From: Frigidibacter sp. SD6-1
GTDB taxonomy: Bacteria > Pseudomonadota > Alphaproteobacteria > Rhodobacterales > Rhodobacteraceae
DNA length: 64,000 nucleotides
Direction: 5' to 3'
NCBI RefSeq assembly: GCF_030143255.1
Contig: NZ_JARJNR010000001.1
Coordinates: 310,001 to 374,000 of the forward strand
Under the pieces are notes generated by a model. The model searched no databases and was not told the origin of the DNA. It saw only the letters and a list, made by a program, of their open reading frames with translations. Shown in pieces: positions 56,333-64,000 of the stretch. A program made the translations under genes and the position numbers. Every line of letters begins with the position of its first letter. Position 1 is the first letter of the stretch.

Positions 56333-57466
56333 ATGGCACGACTGAAATGGGGCATGATCGGCGGCGGCGAGGGCAGCCAGATCGGGCCCGCCCACCGGCT
56401 GGGCGCGCTGGCCGACGGTCACTTTGACCTTGTGGCAGGCGCGCTCGACCACCGGCCCGAGGCGGGCCGCGCCTATGCCCGGCAGCTTGGCGTGGCGCCC
56501 GACCGTGCCTATGGTGACTGGAAAGAGATGCTGGCGGCAGAGCGAGACCGTGCCGACCGGCTCGATCTGGTCACCGTCGCCACGCCGAACGCCACCCATT
56601 ACGAAATATCGAAGGCCTTCCTTGAGGCAGGCATCAACGTCCTGTGCGAAAAGCCGATGACCGTGACGGTCGCGGAAGGCGAGGATCTGGTGAGGACCGC
56701 CGCCCGTACCGGCAGGATCTGCGCGGTCAATTACTGCTATTCGGCCTATCCGATGGTGCGGCAGGCCCGCGCCATGGTGCGCGCGGGCGAGATCGGCCGG
56801 GTCCGGCTGGTGGTGACGAGTTTCAGCCACGGCCATCATGGCGACGCGACCGACGCCGACAATCCGCGCGTGCGCTGGCGCTATGATCCGGCGATGGCGG
56901 GCGTTTCGGGACAGTTCGCCGACTGCGGCATCCATGCCTTGCACATGGCGAGCTTCATCTGCGACGACGAGGTCGAGAGCCTGTCGGCCGACTTCGCCTC
57001 CACCATCCCCAGCCGGGTTCTGGAAGACGATGCGATGGTCAATTTCCGCATGGCTCGCGGTACCGTCGGGCGGCTATGGACCTCCTCGGTCGCCATCGGG
57101 CGCCAGCATGGGTTCGACATCCAGGTCTTCGGCGAAACCGGCGGTTTGCGCTGGGCTTCCGAACAGCCGAACCAGCTGATCCATACGCCGGTCGGCGGGC
57201 GGACGCAGATCATCGAGAAGGGCGAGGGCGGCCTGCATGACGATGCCAAGCGCCTGTCGCGTGTCGCCATCGCCCATCCTGAAGGCTTCCCGCTCGCCGT
57301 CGCCAATATCTACTGCGACCTCGCCGACACGATCCGCGGCAGCGCGCGCGACGGCCTGCCGCTTGCCGCTTCGGGCCTGCGCTCGATCGCCGCGATCCAC
57401 GCCGCCGTCGCCTCGGCCAAGGCGGGTGGCGCCTGGCAGGACGCCCGCCCGCCGATGTTCCGCTGA
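56333..57466 (+). CDS. Gfo/Idh/MocA-family oxidoreductase 2
   Basis: This 377-residue enzyme is of the same superfamily but not a close copy of the upstream gene. Rossmann motif GMIGGGEGSQIGPAHR, catalytic Lys in CEKPMTVTVAEG, and SGQFADCGIHALHMASFI with the Asp and His of the active site. Having two Gfo/Idh enzymes side by side suggests sequential oxidation/reduction (epimerisation) of a polyol or sugar. ATG 56333 has GGGGGGAACTGC upstream. It ends 17 bp before the convergent LacI-type regulator. Confidence 0.85.
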   Translation: MARLKWGMIGGGEGSQIGPAHRLGALADGHFDLVAGALDHRPEAGRAYARQLGVAPDRAYGDWKEMLAAERDRADRLDLVTVATPNATHYEISKAFLEAGINVLCEKPMTVTVAEGEDLVRTAARTGRICAVNYCYSAYPMVRQARAMVRAGEIGRVRLVVTSFSHGHHGDATDADNPRVRWRYDPAMAGVSGQFADCGIHALHMASFICDDEVESLSADFASTIPSRVLEDDAMVNFRMARGTVGRLWTSSVAIGRQHGFDIQVFGETGGLRWASEQPNQLIHTPVGGRTQIIEKGEGGLHDDAKRLSRVAIAHPEGFPLAVANIYCDLADTIRGSARDGLPLAASGLRSIAAIHAAVASAKAGGAWQDARPPMFR

Positions 57467-57483
57467 CGGATCACGCGCAAAGG

Positions 57484-58512
57484 TCAGGCAGGCGGCGGCA
57501 GTGTCCCGCGCTCGACGATGGAACAGTCAAAGAGCCGCGCTTGCGGCGGCAGGTCGGGATCATCGACCGCCGCCATCACCAGATCGATGCTCGCCGCGAT
57601 GATCTCGGCGATCGGCTGGCGAACAGTGGTCAGGTCGATCCCCGCCCAGCGGGCCATCTCCATGTCGTTGAGGCCAAGCACGCCCACATCCCCCGGCACC
57701 TTCAGCCCGGCATCGGCAAGCGCGCTCAGCGCCCCGATCGCCAGCACATCGTCGCCGCAGAAATAGCCCCCGGCGGGCGGCCCCGCCGCCAGAAGGCGCT
57801 GCATCTCTGTCCGCCCAGCCGCGAAGGAATAGGCCCCGGCGAAACTGGCCGTGACCCGCACGCCGTCGCCCGCGCCCTCCCTGAAACCCGCCAGCCGGTC
57901 CTGCGTCGAACTCGCAGCCTCCGGCCCGCCCAGAAAACCGACATGGGCGTAGCCACAGGCCAGAAGCCGCTCTGCGGCCAGCCGCCCGGCGGCGCGATTG
58001 TCGATGGTGACGAGGTGAACCTCGGGGCTTTCCGACCAGCGCCCGAAGGACTGCACGACCGGCAGCCCCGCCTCGCGGAACCGGCGCGCATAGGTGGGCG
58101 GCAGGGTGGAACTTGCCAGGATCACCCCGTCGACCGAATAGCGGCGCAGCATCTCCACCGCCGCCTCCTGCGACAGATCGCCCGAAAGGTTGACCAGAAG
58201 CGGCCTCAGCCCCCGATCCTGCAATCCGCGCGTGAACTGGTCGAAGACCTCAAGGAACACCGGATTGTGGAAATTGTTCGACACGAGCCCGATCATGCGC
58301 GTGCGCCCCGTCGTCAGCGCCGAGGCGAGCGCCGAGGGCATGTACCCAAGCGCGCGGGCCGCTTCCTCGATCGCTTCGCGCTTCTTGGCCGACAGCGATG
58401 CGCCCGGTGTGAAGGCCCGCGATACGGCCGAAGCGGAAACCCCCGCCCGCTCCGCCACCTCGCGCAGCGTCACCGTCCCCCGCCGCCGCCCCGGTCCGAC
58501 CGTTTCCCCCAC
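57484..58512 (-). CDS. LacI-family transcriptional regulator
   Basis: This 342-residue regulator has the N-terminal LacI HTH (VTLREVAERAGVSASAVSRA) and hinge region, then a periplasmic-binding-protein-like sensor (LVSNNFHNPVFLEVFDQFTR; GFLGGPEAASSTQDRLAGF; YFCGDDVLAIGALSALADAG). I chose GTG 58512 because GGAGGACAGGA precedes it. It most likely binds the 18-bp palindrome at 55118-55135 and represses the divergent sugar/cyclitol genes until its inducer appears. Confidence 0.9.
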   Translation of the reverse strand: MGETVGPGRRRGTVTLREVAERAGVSASAVSRAFTPGASLSAKKREAIEEAARALGYMPSALASALTTGRTRMIGLVSNNFHNPVFLEVFDQFTRGLQDRGLRPLLVNLSGDLSQEAAVEMLRRYSVDGVILASSTLPPTYARRFREAGLPVVQSFGRWSESPEVHLVTIDNRAAGRLAAERLLACGYAHVGFLGGPEAASSTQDRLAGFREGAGDGVRVTASFAGAYSFAAGRTEMQRLLAAGPPAGGYFCGDDVLAIGALSALADAGLKVPGDVGVLGLNDMEMARWAGIDLTTVRQPIAEIIAASIDLVMAAVDDPDLPPQARLFDCSIVERGTLPPPA

Positions 58513-58581
58513 GCGTCCTGTCCTCCGGCCCCTTGAGCGAGGCTTACGCGACAAGCGCCTTCGCCGTCCAGCGGCAAAGGC

Positions 58582-58633
58582 CCGCACGCTTGCCCCGCAC
58601 GCTTGCCCCGCACGCTTGCCTCGCACGCTTGCC
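58582..58633. repeat. tandem repeat, four 13-bp units
   Basis: Unit CCGCACGCTTGCC is repeated four times head to tail (the last copy begins with T), 70 bp upstream of the lacI start and 33 bp before tRNA-Val. It does not encode anything evident. Confidence 0.9.
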
Positions 58634-58666
58634 TCGACCGGAAAAGCGCTGTATCAGCGCCGCCAC

Positions 58667-58742
58667 GGGTGATTAGCTCAGTTGGTAGAGCGCCTCGTTT
58701 ACACCGAGGATGTCGGGAGTTCGAGTCTCTCATCACCCACCA
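58667..58742 (+). tRNA. tRNA-Val (anticodon TAC)
   Basis: This 76-nt cloverleaf has acceptor GGGTGAT/ATCACCC, D arm GCTCAGTTGGTAGAGC, anticodon stem CCTCG/CGAGG enclosing TTTACAC with anticodon TAC, T arm with TTCGAGT, discriminator A and an encoded CCA. Confidence 0.95.
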
Positions 58743-59003
58743 TCTCTGCCCTTGATCTCGTGGAAAGTCCTTGATGACAAAGGGCTTTTCCCGTTTTGAC
58801 GTTACAGCCGCCGTGACCGGACGGTCGCAGACCATGGCGGGCGCCATCCGGTATCTGCTGCCGCGCGACGGATGCTGACCTCCTTGTTTGATCAAACTAT
58901 CCTTGACAGCGGCCCGGGCTTGCGGCTTTGTCTCCTGACCCGGATCAGCCCGTCTCCGGCCCCTTAGGCAACGACTGGGCGTTCTTGGCCTGGGGGGATT
59001 TCC
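58743..59003. other. spacer between tRNA-Val and speB
   Basis: This is 261 bp. It holds a 34-codon frame (58774-58878) with no recognised homology, and then the likely speB promoter: palindrome TTTGATCAAA (58887-58896) and TTGACA (58903-58908). I see no attachment-site repeat of the tRNA 3' end. Confidence 0.4.
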
Positions 59004-59969
59004 ATGGCACTCGAAGATGCGAAGACGCAGGTCGACACCGCGTTCACCCGCAAGGGTCAGAAAGGTTATGCGTTCGAGAATGCGTTCGGGGGGGCGACGA
59101 GCTTCCTGCGCCGGACCTTGACGAAGGACCTGACCGGGGTCGATCTGGCGATCACCGGGGTTCCGTTCGACCAGGCGGTGAGCCACCGGGCGGGCACGCG
59201 CTTCGGGCCCAGGGCGATCCGCGAGGCCTCGAGCCTCAATCCCTATGACCCGCCGCATGGCTGGGGGACCGATCCGTTCGAGGATCTCAACATCATCGAT
59301 TATGGTGATGTCGCCTTCGACTATGCGAACGTGCCGGAGTTCCCGGCGACGCTGACCGACCATATCCGCACCATCCTTGCGGCCGGTGCCGGGACGGTGA
59401 CGCTGGGCGGGGACCATTACATCACCTTCCCGATCCTGAGGGCCTATGCCGAGAAATTCGGACCCCTGAGCCTGATCCATTTCGATGCCCATTCCGACCT
59501 CTGGCCCGACGACAATCCGGCGCGGATCGACCACGGGACGATGTTCTACAAGGCGGTGAAGGCGGGGTATGTCGACCCCATACGCTCGATCCAGATCGGC
59601 ATCCGCACCACGACCGAGGACTACCTCGGCGTCAATGTCATCACCGCGCGCGAGGCGCACGAGATGGGGGTGGCGGCGGTCGTGGCGCGCACGAAGGCGG
59701 TCGTGGGCGATAAGCCGACCTACCTGACCTTCGACATAGACGCGCTCGACCCCGCCTTCGCGCCCGGCACCGGCACGCCGGTCTGGGGGGGCTTGGCCAG
59801 TTGGCAGGCTGCGGCGATCCTGCGCGATCTGGCGGGGATCAACCTCGTCGGCGGCGACGTGGTCGAGGTCTCGCCGCCCTATGACACGACCGGGGCGACG
59901 GCGATTGCCGGGGCGCATGTCGCCTACGATCTGATCTGCCTTTACCACTGGGCCAGGACACGGCGGTGA
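59004..59969 (+). CDS. speB: agmatinase / ureohydrolase
   Basis: This 321-residue arginase-fold enzyme hydrolyses agmatine to putrescine and urea (or a related guanidino compound). The dimanganese ligands are in GGDHYIT, HFDAHSDLW and DIDALDPAFAPGTGTP. The N-terminal segment (TRKGQKGYAFENAFGGATSF) is typical of the agmatinase branch. ATG 59004 follows GGGGGGATTTCC. Its stop overlaps the DUF1499 start by 4 bp. Confidence 0.9.
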   Translation: MALEDAKTQVDTAFTRKGQKGYAFENAFGGATSFLRRTLTKDLTGVDLAITGVPFDQAVSHRAGTRFGPRAIREASSLNPYDPPHGWGTDPFEDLNIIDYGDVAFDYANVPEFPATLTDHIRTILAAGAGTVTLGGDHYITFPILRAYAEKFGPLSLIHFDAHSDLWPDDNPARIDHGTMFYKAVKAGYVDPIRSIQIGIRTTTEDYLGVNVITAREAHEMGVAAVVARTKAVVGDKPTYLTFDIDALDPAFAPGTGTPVWGGLASWQAAAILRDLAGINLVGGDVVEVSPPYDTTGATAIAGAHVAYDLICLYHWARTRR

Positions 59970-60436
59970 GGCGGATGCTCTACGCGCTTCTCCTCATCCT
60001 TGCCGGGGGCATGGCCTGGATCCGCCTCGCCCCCGACGACCCGGGGCGCTGGCATGTCGATCCGGCCGGCAGAGATCGCGAATTTGGCATCGACGTCGTT
60101 CGGGACGGTCCTGGCGGTGTCATCGCTGTTGCCGGTGGCGCTCGCGCCCGGACAGTATTTCTCGATGAGACGGCGATCGACGTCCTGGCGCGGCTTGATG
60201 CGATCGCGATGGCAACGCCCCGCACCCGACGGCTCGCGGGCAGCCCGGCGGAGGGGCGGATAACCTGGGTCACGCGTTCCGCCTTCTTCGGATTTCCCGA
60301 CTATACCACCGCGGACGCGCAGGACGGGCCGGTCGTGACCGTCGAGGTGTTTGCGCGGCTCCGCTACGGCGGGAACGATTTCCGCGTCAATTTCGGCCGA
60401 CTCCGGGACTGGCTGACCCGCCTGGGCGCCGAGTGA
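59966..60436 (+). CDS. DUF1499 family membrane-anchored protein
   Basis: This 156-residue protein has an N-terminal hydrophobic helix (MLYALLLILAGGMAWIRLAP) and a DUF1499 domain (AIAMATPRTRRLAGSPAEGR; WVTRSAFFGFPDYTT; DVEVFARLRYG-like VTVEVFARLRYGGNDFRVN). The function of DUF1499 is unknown. It starts at GTG 59966, overlapping the speB stop, so it is translated as part of the same operon. Confidence 0.8.
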   Translation: MRRMLYALLLILAGGMAWIRLAPDDPGRWHVDPAGRDREFGIDVVRDGPGGVIAVAGGARARTVFLDETAIDVLARLDAIAMATPRTRRLAGSPAEGRITWVTRSAFFGFPDYTTADAQDGPVVTVEVFARLRYGGNDFRVNFGRLRDWLTRLGAE

Positions 60437-60482
60437 TCCGATTGCGGCCGCGCCCAAGGGCGCGGCCAAGCCATATCTCGCG

Positions 60483-60600
60483 CCCCGGACAGGGTCCGGG
60501 GCACTCGGGCCGCCTCCGGCGGGAGTATTGGCACAAAAGAGAAACAGGCGCGGTTTCTTCTTTGTCGAAATACTCCGGGGTCCGGGGCAGCGCCCCGGGG
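60483..60600. repeat. REP-like inverted repeats between DUF1499 and prfA
   Basis: Three hairpins lie in a row. CCCCGGAC/GTCCGGGG is at 60484-60502. A long imperfect stem has arms at 60522-60545 (starting GGAGTATTGGCAC) and 60553-60576 (ending AAATACTCC). CCGGGGC/GCCCCGG is at about 60582-60598. Composite G/C-rich hairpins around GGAGTATT are a common intergenic repeat type in Rhodobacterales. Confidence 0.65.
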
Positions 60601-60643
60601 GTCTCCCCCTTGACCAATCGCCGGGCAAGGGCGATGAGGCGGC

Positions 60644-61699
60644 ATGGTTCCGATGGACAAGCTTGACCAGATCGTGCGGCGCCTCGAGTTTCTCGAGGCG
60701 AAGCTTTCGGCTGGCGCCGCGCCGGCCGAGATCGCTGCGCTCAGCCGGGAATATGCCGACCTGAAACCGGTGGTGGCCGAGATCGGCGCCTACCGGCAGG
60801 CGCTTGACGATCTGGCGGAAGCCGAGGCGATGCTGGCCGATCCCGAGATGAGGGCCCTGGCCGAGGATGAACTGCCCATCCTCAAGGCCCGCATCCCCGA
60901 GATGGAAGCGCGCCTGAGGGTAGCGCTTCTGCCCAGGGATGCGGCGGACGCCCGCCCGGCGATCCTGGAGATACGTCCGGGGACGGGGGGCGAGGAGGCG
61001 GCGCTCTTCGCAGGTGACCTTCTCCGCATGTACCAGAAATATGCCGAGACGCAGGGCTGGCGGTTCGAGCTGCTTGAGTTCAGCGCGACCGAGCTTGGCG
61101 GCGTCAAGGAAGCCATGGCGCGGATCGAGGGCGAGGGGGTCTTTGCGCGCCTCAAGTTCGAAAGCGGCGTGCACCGTGTCCAGCGCGTGCCCGAAACCGA
61201 GGCAGGCGGGCGCATCCATACTTCCGCCGCGACGGTCGCAGTCCTGCCCGAGGCCGAGGAGGTCGAGATCGACATTCCGGCGGCCGATATCCGGATCGAC
61301 ACGATGCGCTCGTCGGGCGCGGGCGGGCAGCATGTGAACACGACCGATTCGGCGGTCCGCATCACCCACCTGCCCACGGGCATCGTGGTGACCTCGTCCG
61401 AGAAGAGCCAGCACCAGAACCGGGCCAATGCAATGGCGGTGCTGCGCGCGCGCCTCTACGATCTGGAACGGAGCCGTGCCGACACCGAACGCGCCGCCGA
61501 CCGCAAGGCCCAAGTGGGCTCGGGCGATCGCAGCGAGCGGATCAGGACCTACAATTTCCCGCAAGGGCGCATGACCGACCACCGGATCAACCTGACGCTT
61601 TACGCCCTGCCGCAGATCATGGCGGGCGATCTTGGCGACATCATCGACGCGCTCGTCGCCCATGATCAGGCGGCGAAACTCGCCGAGATGGAAGCGTGA
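60644..61699 (+). CDS. prfA: peptide chain release factor 1
   Basis: This 351-residue factor releases peptides at UAA and UAG. Stop-codon reading motif P-x-T appears as PET in [20 protein letters not shown], and the catalytic GGQ loop is in [20 protein letters not shown]. Domain I is a coiled coil (residues 1-110). I chose ATG 60644 (MVPMDKLDQ) with GAGG upstream; ATG 60653 is an alternative. Its stop overlaps the prmC start, so the factor and the enzyme that methylates its GGQ glutamine are coupled. Confidence 0.97.
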   Translation: MVPMDKLDQIVRRLEFLEAKLSAGAAPAEIAALSREYADLKPVVAEIGAYRQALDDLAEAEAMLADPEMRALAEDELPILKARIPEMEARLRVALLPRDAADARPAILEIRPGTGGEEAALFAGDLLRMYQKYAETQGWRFELLEFSATELGGVKEAMARIEGEGVFARLKFESGVHRVQRVPETEAGGRIHTSAATVAVLPEAEEVEIDIPAADIRIDTMRSSGAGGQHVNTTDSAVRITHLPTGIVVTSSEKSQHQNRANAMAVLRARLYDLERSRADTERAADRKAQVGSGDRSERIRTYNFPQGRMTDHRINLTLYALPQIMAGDLGDIIDALVAHDQAAKLAEMEA

Positions 61700-62553
61700 C
61701 CGGCAACGAGGCGCTCAGGGCGGCGATCCCGCGCCTCAGGGCGGCGGGCATCGACAGCGCAGCGGGAGACGCCCGCCGCCTCATTGCCCATGCGATGGGG
61801 ATCGGCGCCGACCGGCTGATCCTGCATCTCGCCGATGAGATGACCGGCGCGCAGCAAAGGTCATACGAAGAGGCGCTCGTCCGGCGTGTCCGGCGCCAAC
61901 CCGTCAGCCAGATCGTCGGCGAACGGCAGTTCCTCGGCCGCGCCTTCCGGGTCACAAGCGATGTGCTCGACCCGCGCCCCGAAACCGAGCTTCTGGTCCT
62001 GAAAGCGCTGGAGCGGCCCTTTGTCCGCATGCTCGACCTCGGCACCGGCTCGGGCTGCATCCTCCTCTCCTGCCTCGCGGCCATGCCGATGGCAAGCGGG
62101 CTCGGCACCGACCTGTCCGAGGCGGCGCTGGCCGTGGCCAGGGACAATGCCGCGCGCCTTGGCCTCGGGGCGCGGGCGGCCTTCGCCCGGTCGGACTGGT
62201 ATCAGTCGGTCCCCGGCCGGTTCGATCTAATCGTCTCGAACCCGCCCTATATCGCGGCCGACGAGATGGAGGCGCTCGCGCCCGAGGTCCGCGACTGGGA
62301 GCCGCATCTGGCGCTGACGCCCGGCGGCGACGGGCTGGGTGCCTACCGGGCGATTGCCGCGGGTGCGGGCGCGCGGCTGATGGCCGGCGGGCGCCTCCTT
62401 CTGGAGATCGGGCCCGCGCAGGGGCAGGCGGTCGCCGCCCTTCTCGCCGCCCAGGGGTTCGAAAGCGCGGCGATTCTCCCCGATCTCGACGGCCGCGACC
62501 GGATCGTGACGGCGACCAAGCCCGGCGATCCGGAGGGCTGCGGTGCGGTCTGA
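61696..62553 (+). CDS. prmC: release factor glutamine methyltransferase
   Basis: This 285-residue SAM-dependent enzyme methylates the glutamine of the GGQ motif of RF1 and RF2. It has an N-terminal helical RF-binding domain (1-75), SAM motif I in [17 protein letters not shown] and the catalytic NPPY in [24 protein letters not shown] is the usual interdomain segment. It starts at GTG 61696, overlapping the prfA stop by 4 bp. Confidence 0.95.
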   Translation: MTGNEALRAAIPRLRAAGIDSAAGDARRLIAHAMGIGADRLILHLADEMTGAQQRSYEEALVRRVRRQPVSQIVGERQFLGRAFRVTSDVLDPRPETELLVLKALERPFVRMLDLGTGSGCILLSCLAAMPMASGLGTDLSEAALAVARDNAARLGLGARAAFARSDWYQSVPGRFDLIVSNPPYIAADEMEALAPEVRDWEPHLALTPGGDGLGAYRAIAAGAGARLMAGGRLLLEIGPAQGQAVAALLAAQGFESAAILPDLDGRDRIVTATKPGDPEGCGAV

Positions 62554-62818
62554 GGCCTGGCAAATGAGCCAGATTCGACCCGTTCGGGAAAATTGTGGGG
62601 GAAACCCGGCGCTTCGCCACCCCGCATGCGAGAATCCGCTTGTCAGGCTGGCCTTGCCCGTGCAAACAGGGCGCAGCGGATCCAAGCGGCTCTTTGGCCG
62701 GGCTCGGGCCGCTGTTCTTACCCACATGACCCTCAGGCCGTCCGGAAGCGGATCCTGGTGCGGGTCGGTGGGCGAAACACCCGCCCCTTGAAGCCTCAGG
62801 CGAGCATAGACGAAGCAC
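62554..62818. other. intergenic region before the DUF4167 gene
   Basis: This is 265 bp without a recognised gene. It contains the probable promoter of the DUF4167 gene. The 82-codon frame here lacks homology and coding bias. Confidence 0.4.
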
Positions 62819-63604
62819 ATGAGATCATCGAAATCCCGTTCGCGGAACAAGTCGAACCGGCAGCGTTCGCTGGGCAATATCGTCAACCGCGTGTTTGACA
62901 GTTCCGGCCCCGAGGGCAAGGTCCGCGGCACGCCGCAGCAGATCATCGACAAATATCTGATGCTGGCGCGCGATGCGCAGCTGTCGAGCGACCGCGTGGC
63001 CGAACAGGCTTTCCTGCAGCATGCCGAACATTACACCCGCATGCTGGGCGAGGCGCAGCGCGAGCTTGCCCGCGAGCAGGAACAGCGCCAGGCCCAGGGC
63101 GGTCAACCAGGCGGTCAACCAGGCGGCCAGCAGGGCGGCAGCCAGGGCGGTCAGCCCTACGGCCAGAACGGCAACGGCAACGGCTATGGCGGTCAGGCCG
63201 GCGGCGAGCGCTATGAGCCGCGCGATCCGGCCGAGGAGGACCAGCCGGGCCTTGCCTCTGTGCCGGAGAGCACGGAGGAAGACGAAGGGCCGGGCCTCGT
63301 CGAGACGCCCGAGATGTATCACGCGCCGGAGCCTCTTGGTTTCGAGGGCTCCACGCCCGATTTCCTGGGTGGCGCCCAGGGCAGCCCGCAGCCGCGCGAG
63401 CGGCGCGAGGGCAACCGCGGCCCGCGCCGCGAGCGGAACGAGAAGCCGGACGGCGGCGCCGCAAGGAAGGACAGCGAGCGCAAGGAAGGCGGGGAGCGCA
63501 AGGAAGGCGGGGCCCGCGGTCCGCGCCGCCCGCGCGGCGAGCGCAAGGATGGCGATGCGGGCGCCGAGGCACCGGCTGCGCCAGCCACGCCCGATAGCGA
63601 ATAG
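62819..63604 (+). CDS. DUF4167 domain protein with a disordered low-complexity tail
   Basis: This is a 261-residue protein. The N-terminal basic segment and the DUF4167 core (SNRQRSLGNIVNRVFDSSGP; GTPQQIIDKYLMLARDAQLS; RVAEQAFLQHAEHYTRML) are conserved in alphaproteobacteria. From residue 85 on it is disordered: Gly/Gln repeats (GGQPGGQPGGQQGGSQGGQP, partly from a tandem 12-bp unit at 63098-63121), an acidic part, then Arg/Lys/Glu/Gly repeats. The N-terminus looks RNA-binding (MRSSKSRSRNKSNRQRS). Phase-separating or RNA-associated behaviour is an inference. Confidence 0.85.
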   Translation: MRSSKSRSRNKSNRQRSLGNIVNRVFDSSGPEGKVRGTPQQIIDKYLMLARDAQLSSDRVAEQAFLQHAEHYTRMLGEAQRELAREQEQRQAQGGQPGGQPGGQQGGSQGGQPYGQNGNGNGYGGQAGGERYEPRDPAEEDQPGLASVPESTEEDEGPGLVETPEMYHAPEPLGFEGSTPDFLGGAQGSPQPRERREGNRGPRRERNEKPDGGAARKDSERKEGGERKEGGARGPRRPRGERKDGDAGAEAPAAPATPDSE

Positions 63605-63631
63605 GCCTCAGGGCAAAGTCAGAAGCAACGC

Positions 63632-63656
63632 GGCCCCGGTTTTCCGGGGCCGGTTT
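63632..63656 (+). terminator. terminator-like hairpin after the DUF4167 gene
   Basis: GGCCCCGG (63632-63639) and CCGGGGCC (63644-63651) enclose TTTT and are followed by GGTTTCG, 27 bp after the stop. Confidence 0.6.
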
Positions 63657-63696
63657 CGTCTGGTGGTCTTGCGGGTCGGTCGGGGCACTTCCTCGC

Positions 63697-63773
63697 GCCC
63701 CGGCCTCGAGCCGGGGCCTCCGCCTCGGCAGGCGCGACGACAGGGCCGGGAGGCCCCGGTTCAGGACCGGGGC
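63697..63773. repeat. two G/C-rich hairpins between DUF4167 and rsmA
   Basis: GCCCCGGC/GCCGGGGC (63697-63717) and GCCCCGG/CCGGGGC (63753-63773); the second includes the rsmA stop codon. They lie between convergent genes and may terminate transcription in both directions or be REP-like units, similar to the hairpin at 60484-60502. Confidence 0.5.
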
Positions 63774-64000
63774 ACGGGCAGCGGGTCGCGCGACCGCGCC
63801 AAGAGGCGGGCGAGCGCGCAGAACCGCTCGAGCTCGATCTCCTCGGCGCGGGCGGTGGGCGGGATGCCTGCCTCGCTCAGAAGATCCTCGATCCCCGGCG
63901 CGAGCCCTTTGAGAGCGGCGCGCAGCATCTTGCGGCGCTGGTTGAAGGCGGTGGCGGTGACATTGGCGAGGATCTTCGCCTCCGCCGGATAGCGGGGTTC
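63761..64000 (-). CDS. rsmA: 16S rRNA dimethyladenosine transferase RsmA/KsgA, C-terminal part
   Basis: The minus-strand frame ending at TGA 63761-63763 runs off the right edge and gives the last 79 residues. [18 protein letters not shown] is the conserved KsgA/RsmA motif after the methyltransferase domain, and [20 protein letters not shown] is the typical C-terminal helical end. The complete enzyme dimethylates two adjacent adenines of helix 45 in 16S rRNA. The N-terminal SAM domain lies outside the window. Confidence 0.9.
   Translation of the reverse strand, partial: EPRYPAEAKILANVTATAFNQRRKMLRAALKGLAPGIEDLLSEAGIPPTARAEEIELERFCALARLLARSRDPLPVPRS

Noticed and set aside
58582-58633. Short CRISPR-like array
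   Set aside because: The units are contiguous 13-mers without spacers, so it is a simple tandem repeat.
58774-58878. A 34-codon frame after tRNA-Val
   Set aside because: No homology and no convincing ribosome-binding site; kept only as part of the spacer description.
58667-59003. Integration site for a mobile element at tRNA-Val
   Set aside because: There is no direct repeat of the tRNA 3' end, no integrase and normal housekeeping genes follow.
59942-61663. A 573-codon minus-strand frame opposite prfA, and another opposite speB (58470-59948)
   Set aside because: Both mirror well-supported genes and lack any recognisable family or ribosome-binding site.

Overview
The window is a GC-rich chromosomal segment from an alphaproteobacterium, most likely order Rhodobacterales (Rhodobacteraceae/Paracoccaceae). 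Support for this: the F1-ATPase zeta inhibitor (DUF1476), the alphaproteobacterial SOS gene mmcB under a GTTC-N7-GTTC LexA box, a tRNA-His without the usual G-1/C73 pair together with a divergent HisRS, the hisS-hisZ-hisG order, a class II NrdJ, DUF1489/DUF4167/DUF1499 proteins, and strong G/C bias at third codon positions. I see no insertion sequence, prophage, CRISPR array or rRNA. About 57 protein genes and three tRNA genes (His-GTG, Ser-CGA, Val-TAC) cover most of the sequence.

Layout, left part (0-23 kb). A small membrane protein and SOS-controlled mmcB are followed by tRNA-His and tRNA-Ser. A tightly coupled trio comes next: an exported DUF2059-like protein, a membrane alpha/beta hydrolase and a cytochrome P450. 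Betaine-homocysteine methyltransferase and an MprF-like lipid aminoacyltransferase follow, then the ATPase zeta subunit. A TAXI-TRAP system has lost the 3' half of its permease and is now joined to the tail of a DctD-type regulator. A dimethylglycine/sarcosine-type dehydrogenase, an unknown exported protein, a DUF2946-like/PepSY pair, an MBL hydrolase, a 2-hydroxyacid dehydrogenase, an SH3/CDF pair and a MarR-isochorismatase pair complete this part. The methyltransferase and the dehydrogenase together fit glycine-betaine turnover.

Middle (23-45 kb). One long minus-strand purine operon runs xdhA-xdhB-xdhC, then ABC ATPase, two permeases and a BMP-type binding protein, coupling uptake of a nucleoside or nucleobase to xanthine oxidation. 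A DUF6544-like protein and dnaE follow. Then come phenylalanine hydroxylase with a divergent Lrp regulator, a ClsC-like phospholipase D, slyX, and the overlapping hisS-hisZ-hisG operon facing eamA and DUF1489.

Right part (45-64 kb). An exported MBL hydrolase is divergent from a TetR regulator. After it lie nrdJ, tgt and a divergent pair of LuxR-family paralogues, one of which has only the autoinducer-binding domain. A carbohydrate/cyclitol cluster follows (IolC-like kinase, IolB-like isomerase, class II aldolase, two Gfo/Idh dehydrogenases, LacI regulator) with a perfect 18-bp LacI-type operator in the divergent promoter. tRNA-Val, agmatinase, DUF1499, prfA-prmC, a DUF4167 protein and the 3' end of rsmA close the window.

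The most unusual signals are a family of paired near-perfect palindromes (core variants of AAATCCTTCGCGAAGGATTT) in four intergenic spaces, the TRAP/DctD deletion scar, the DNA-binding-domain-less AHL receptor facing its full-length paralogue, and the IolB/IolC-containing pathway that lacks the usual iolD/iolE/iolA partners here.
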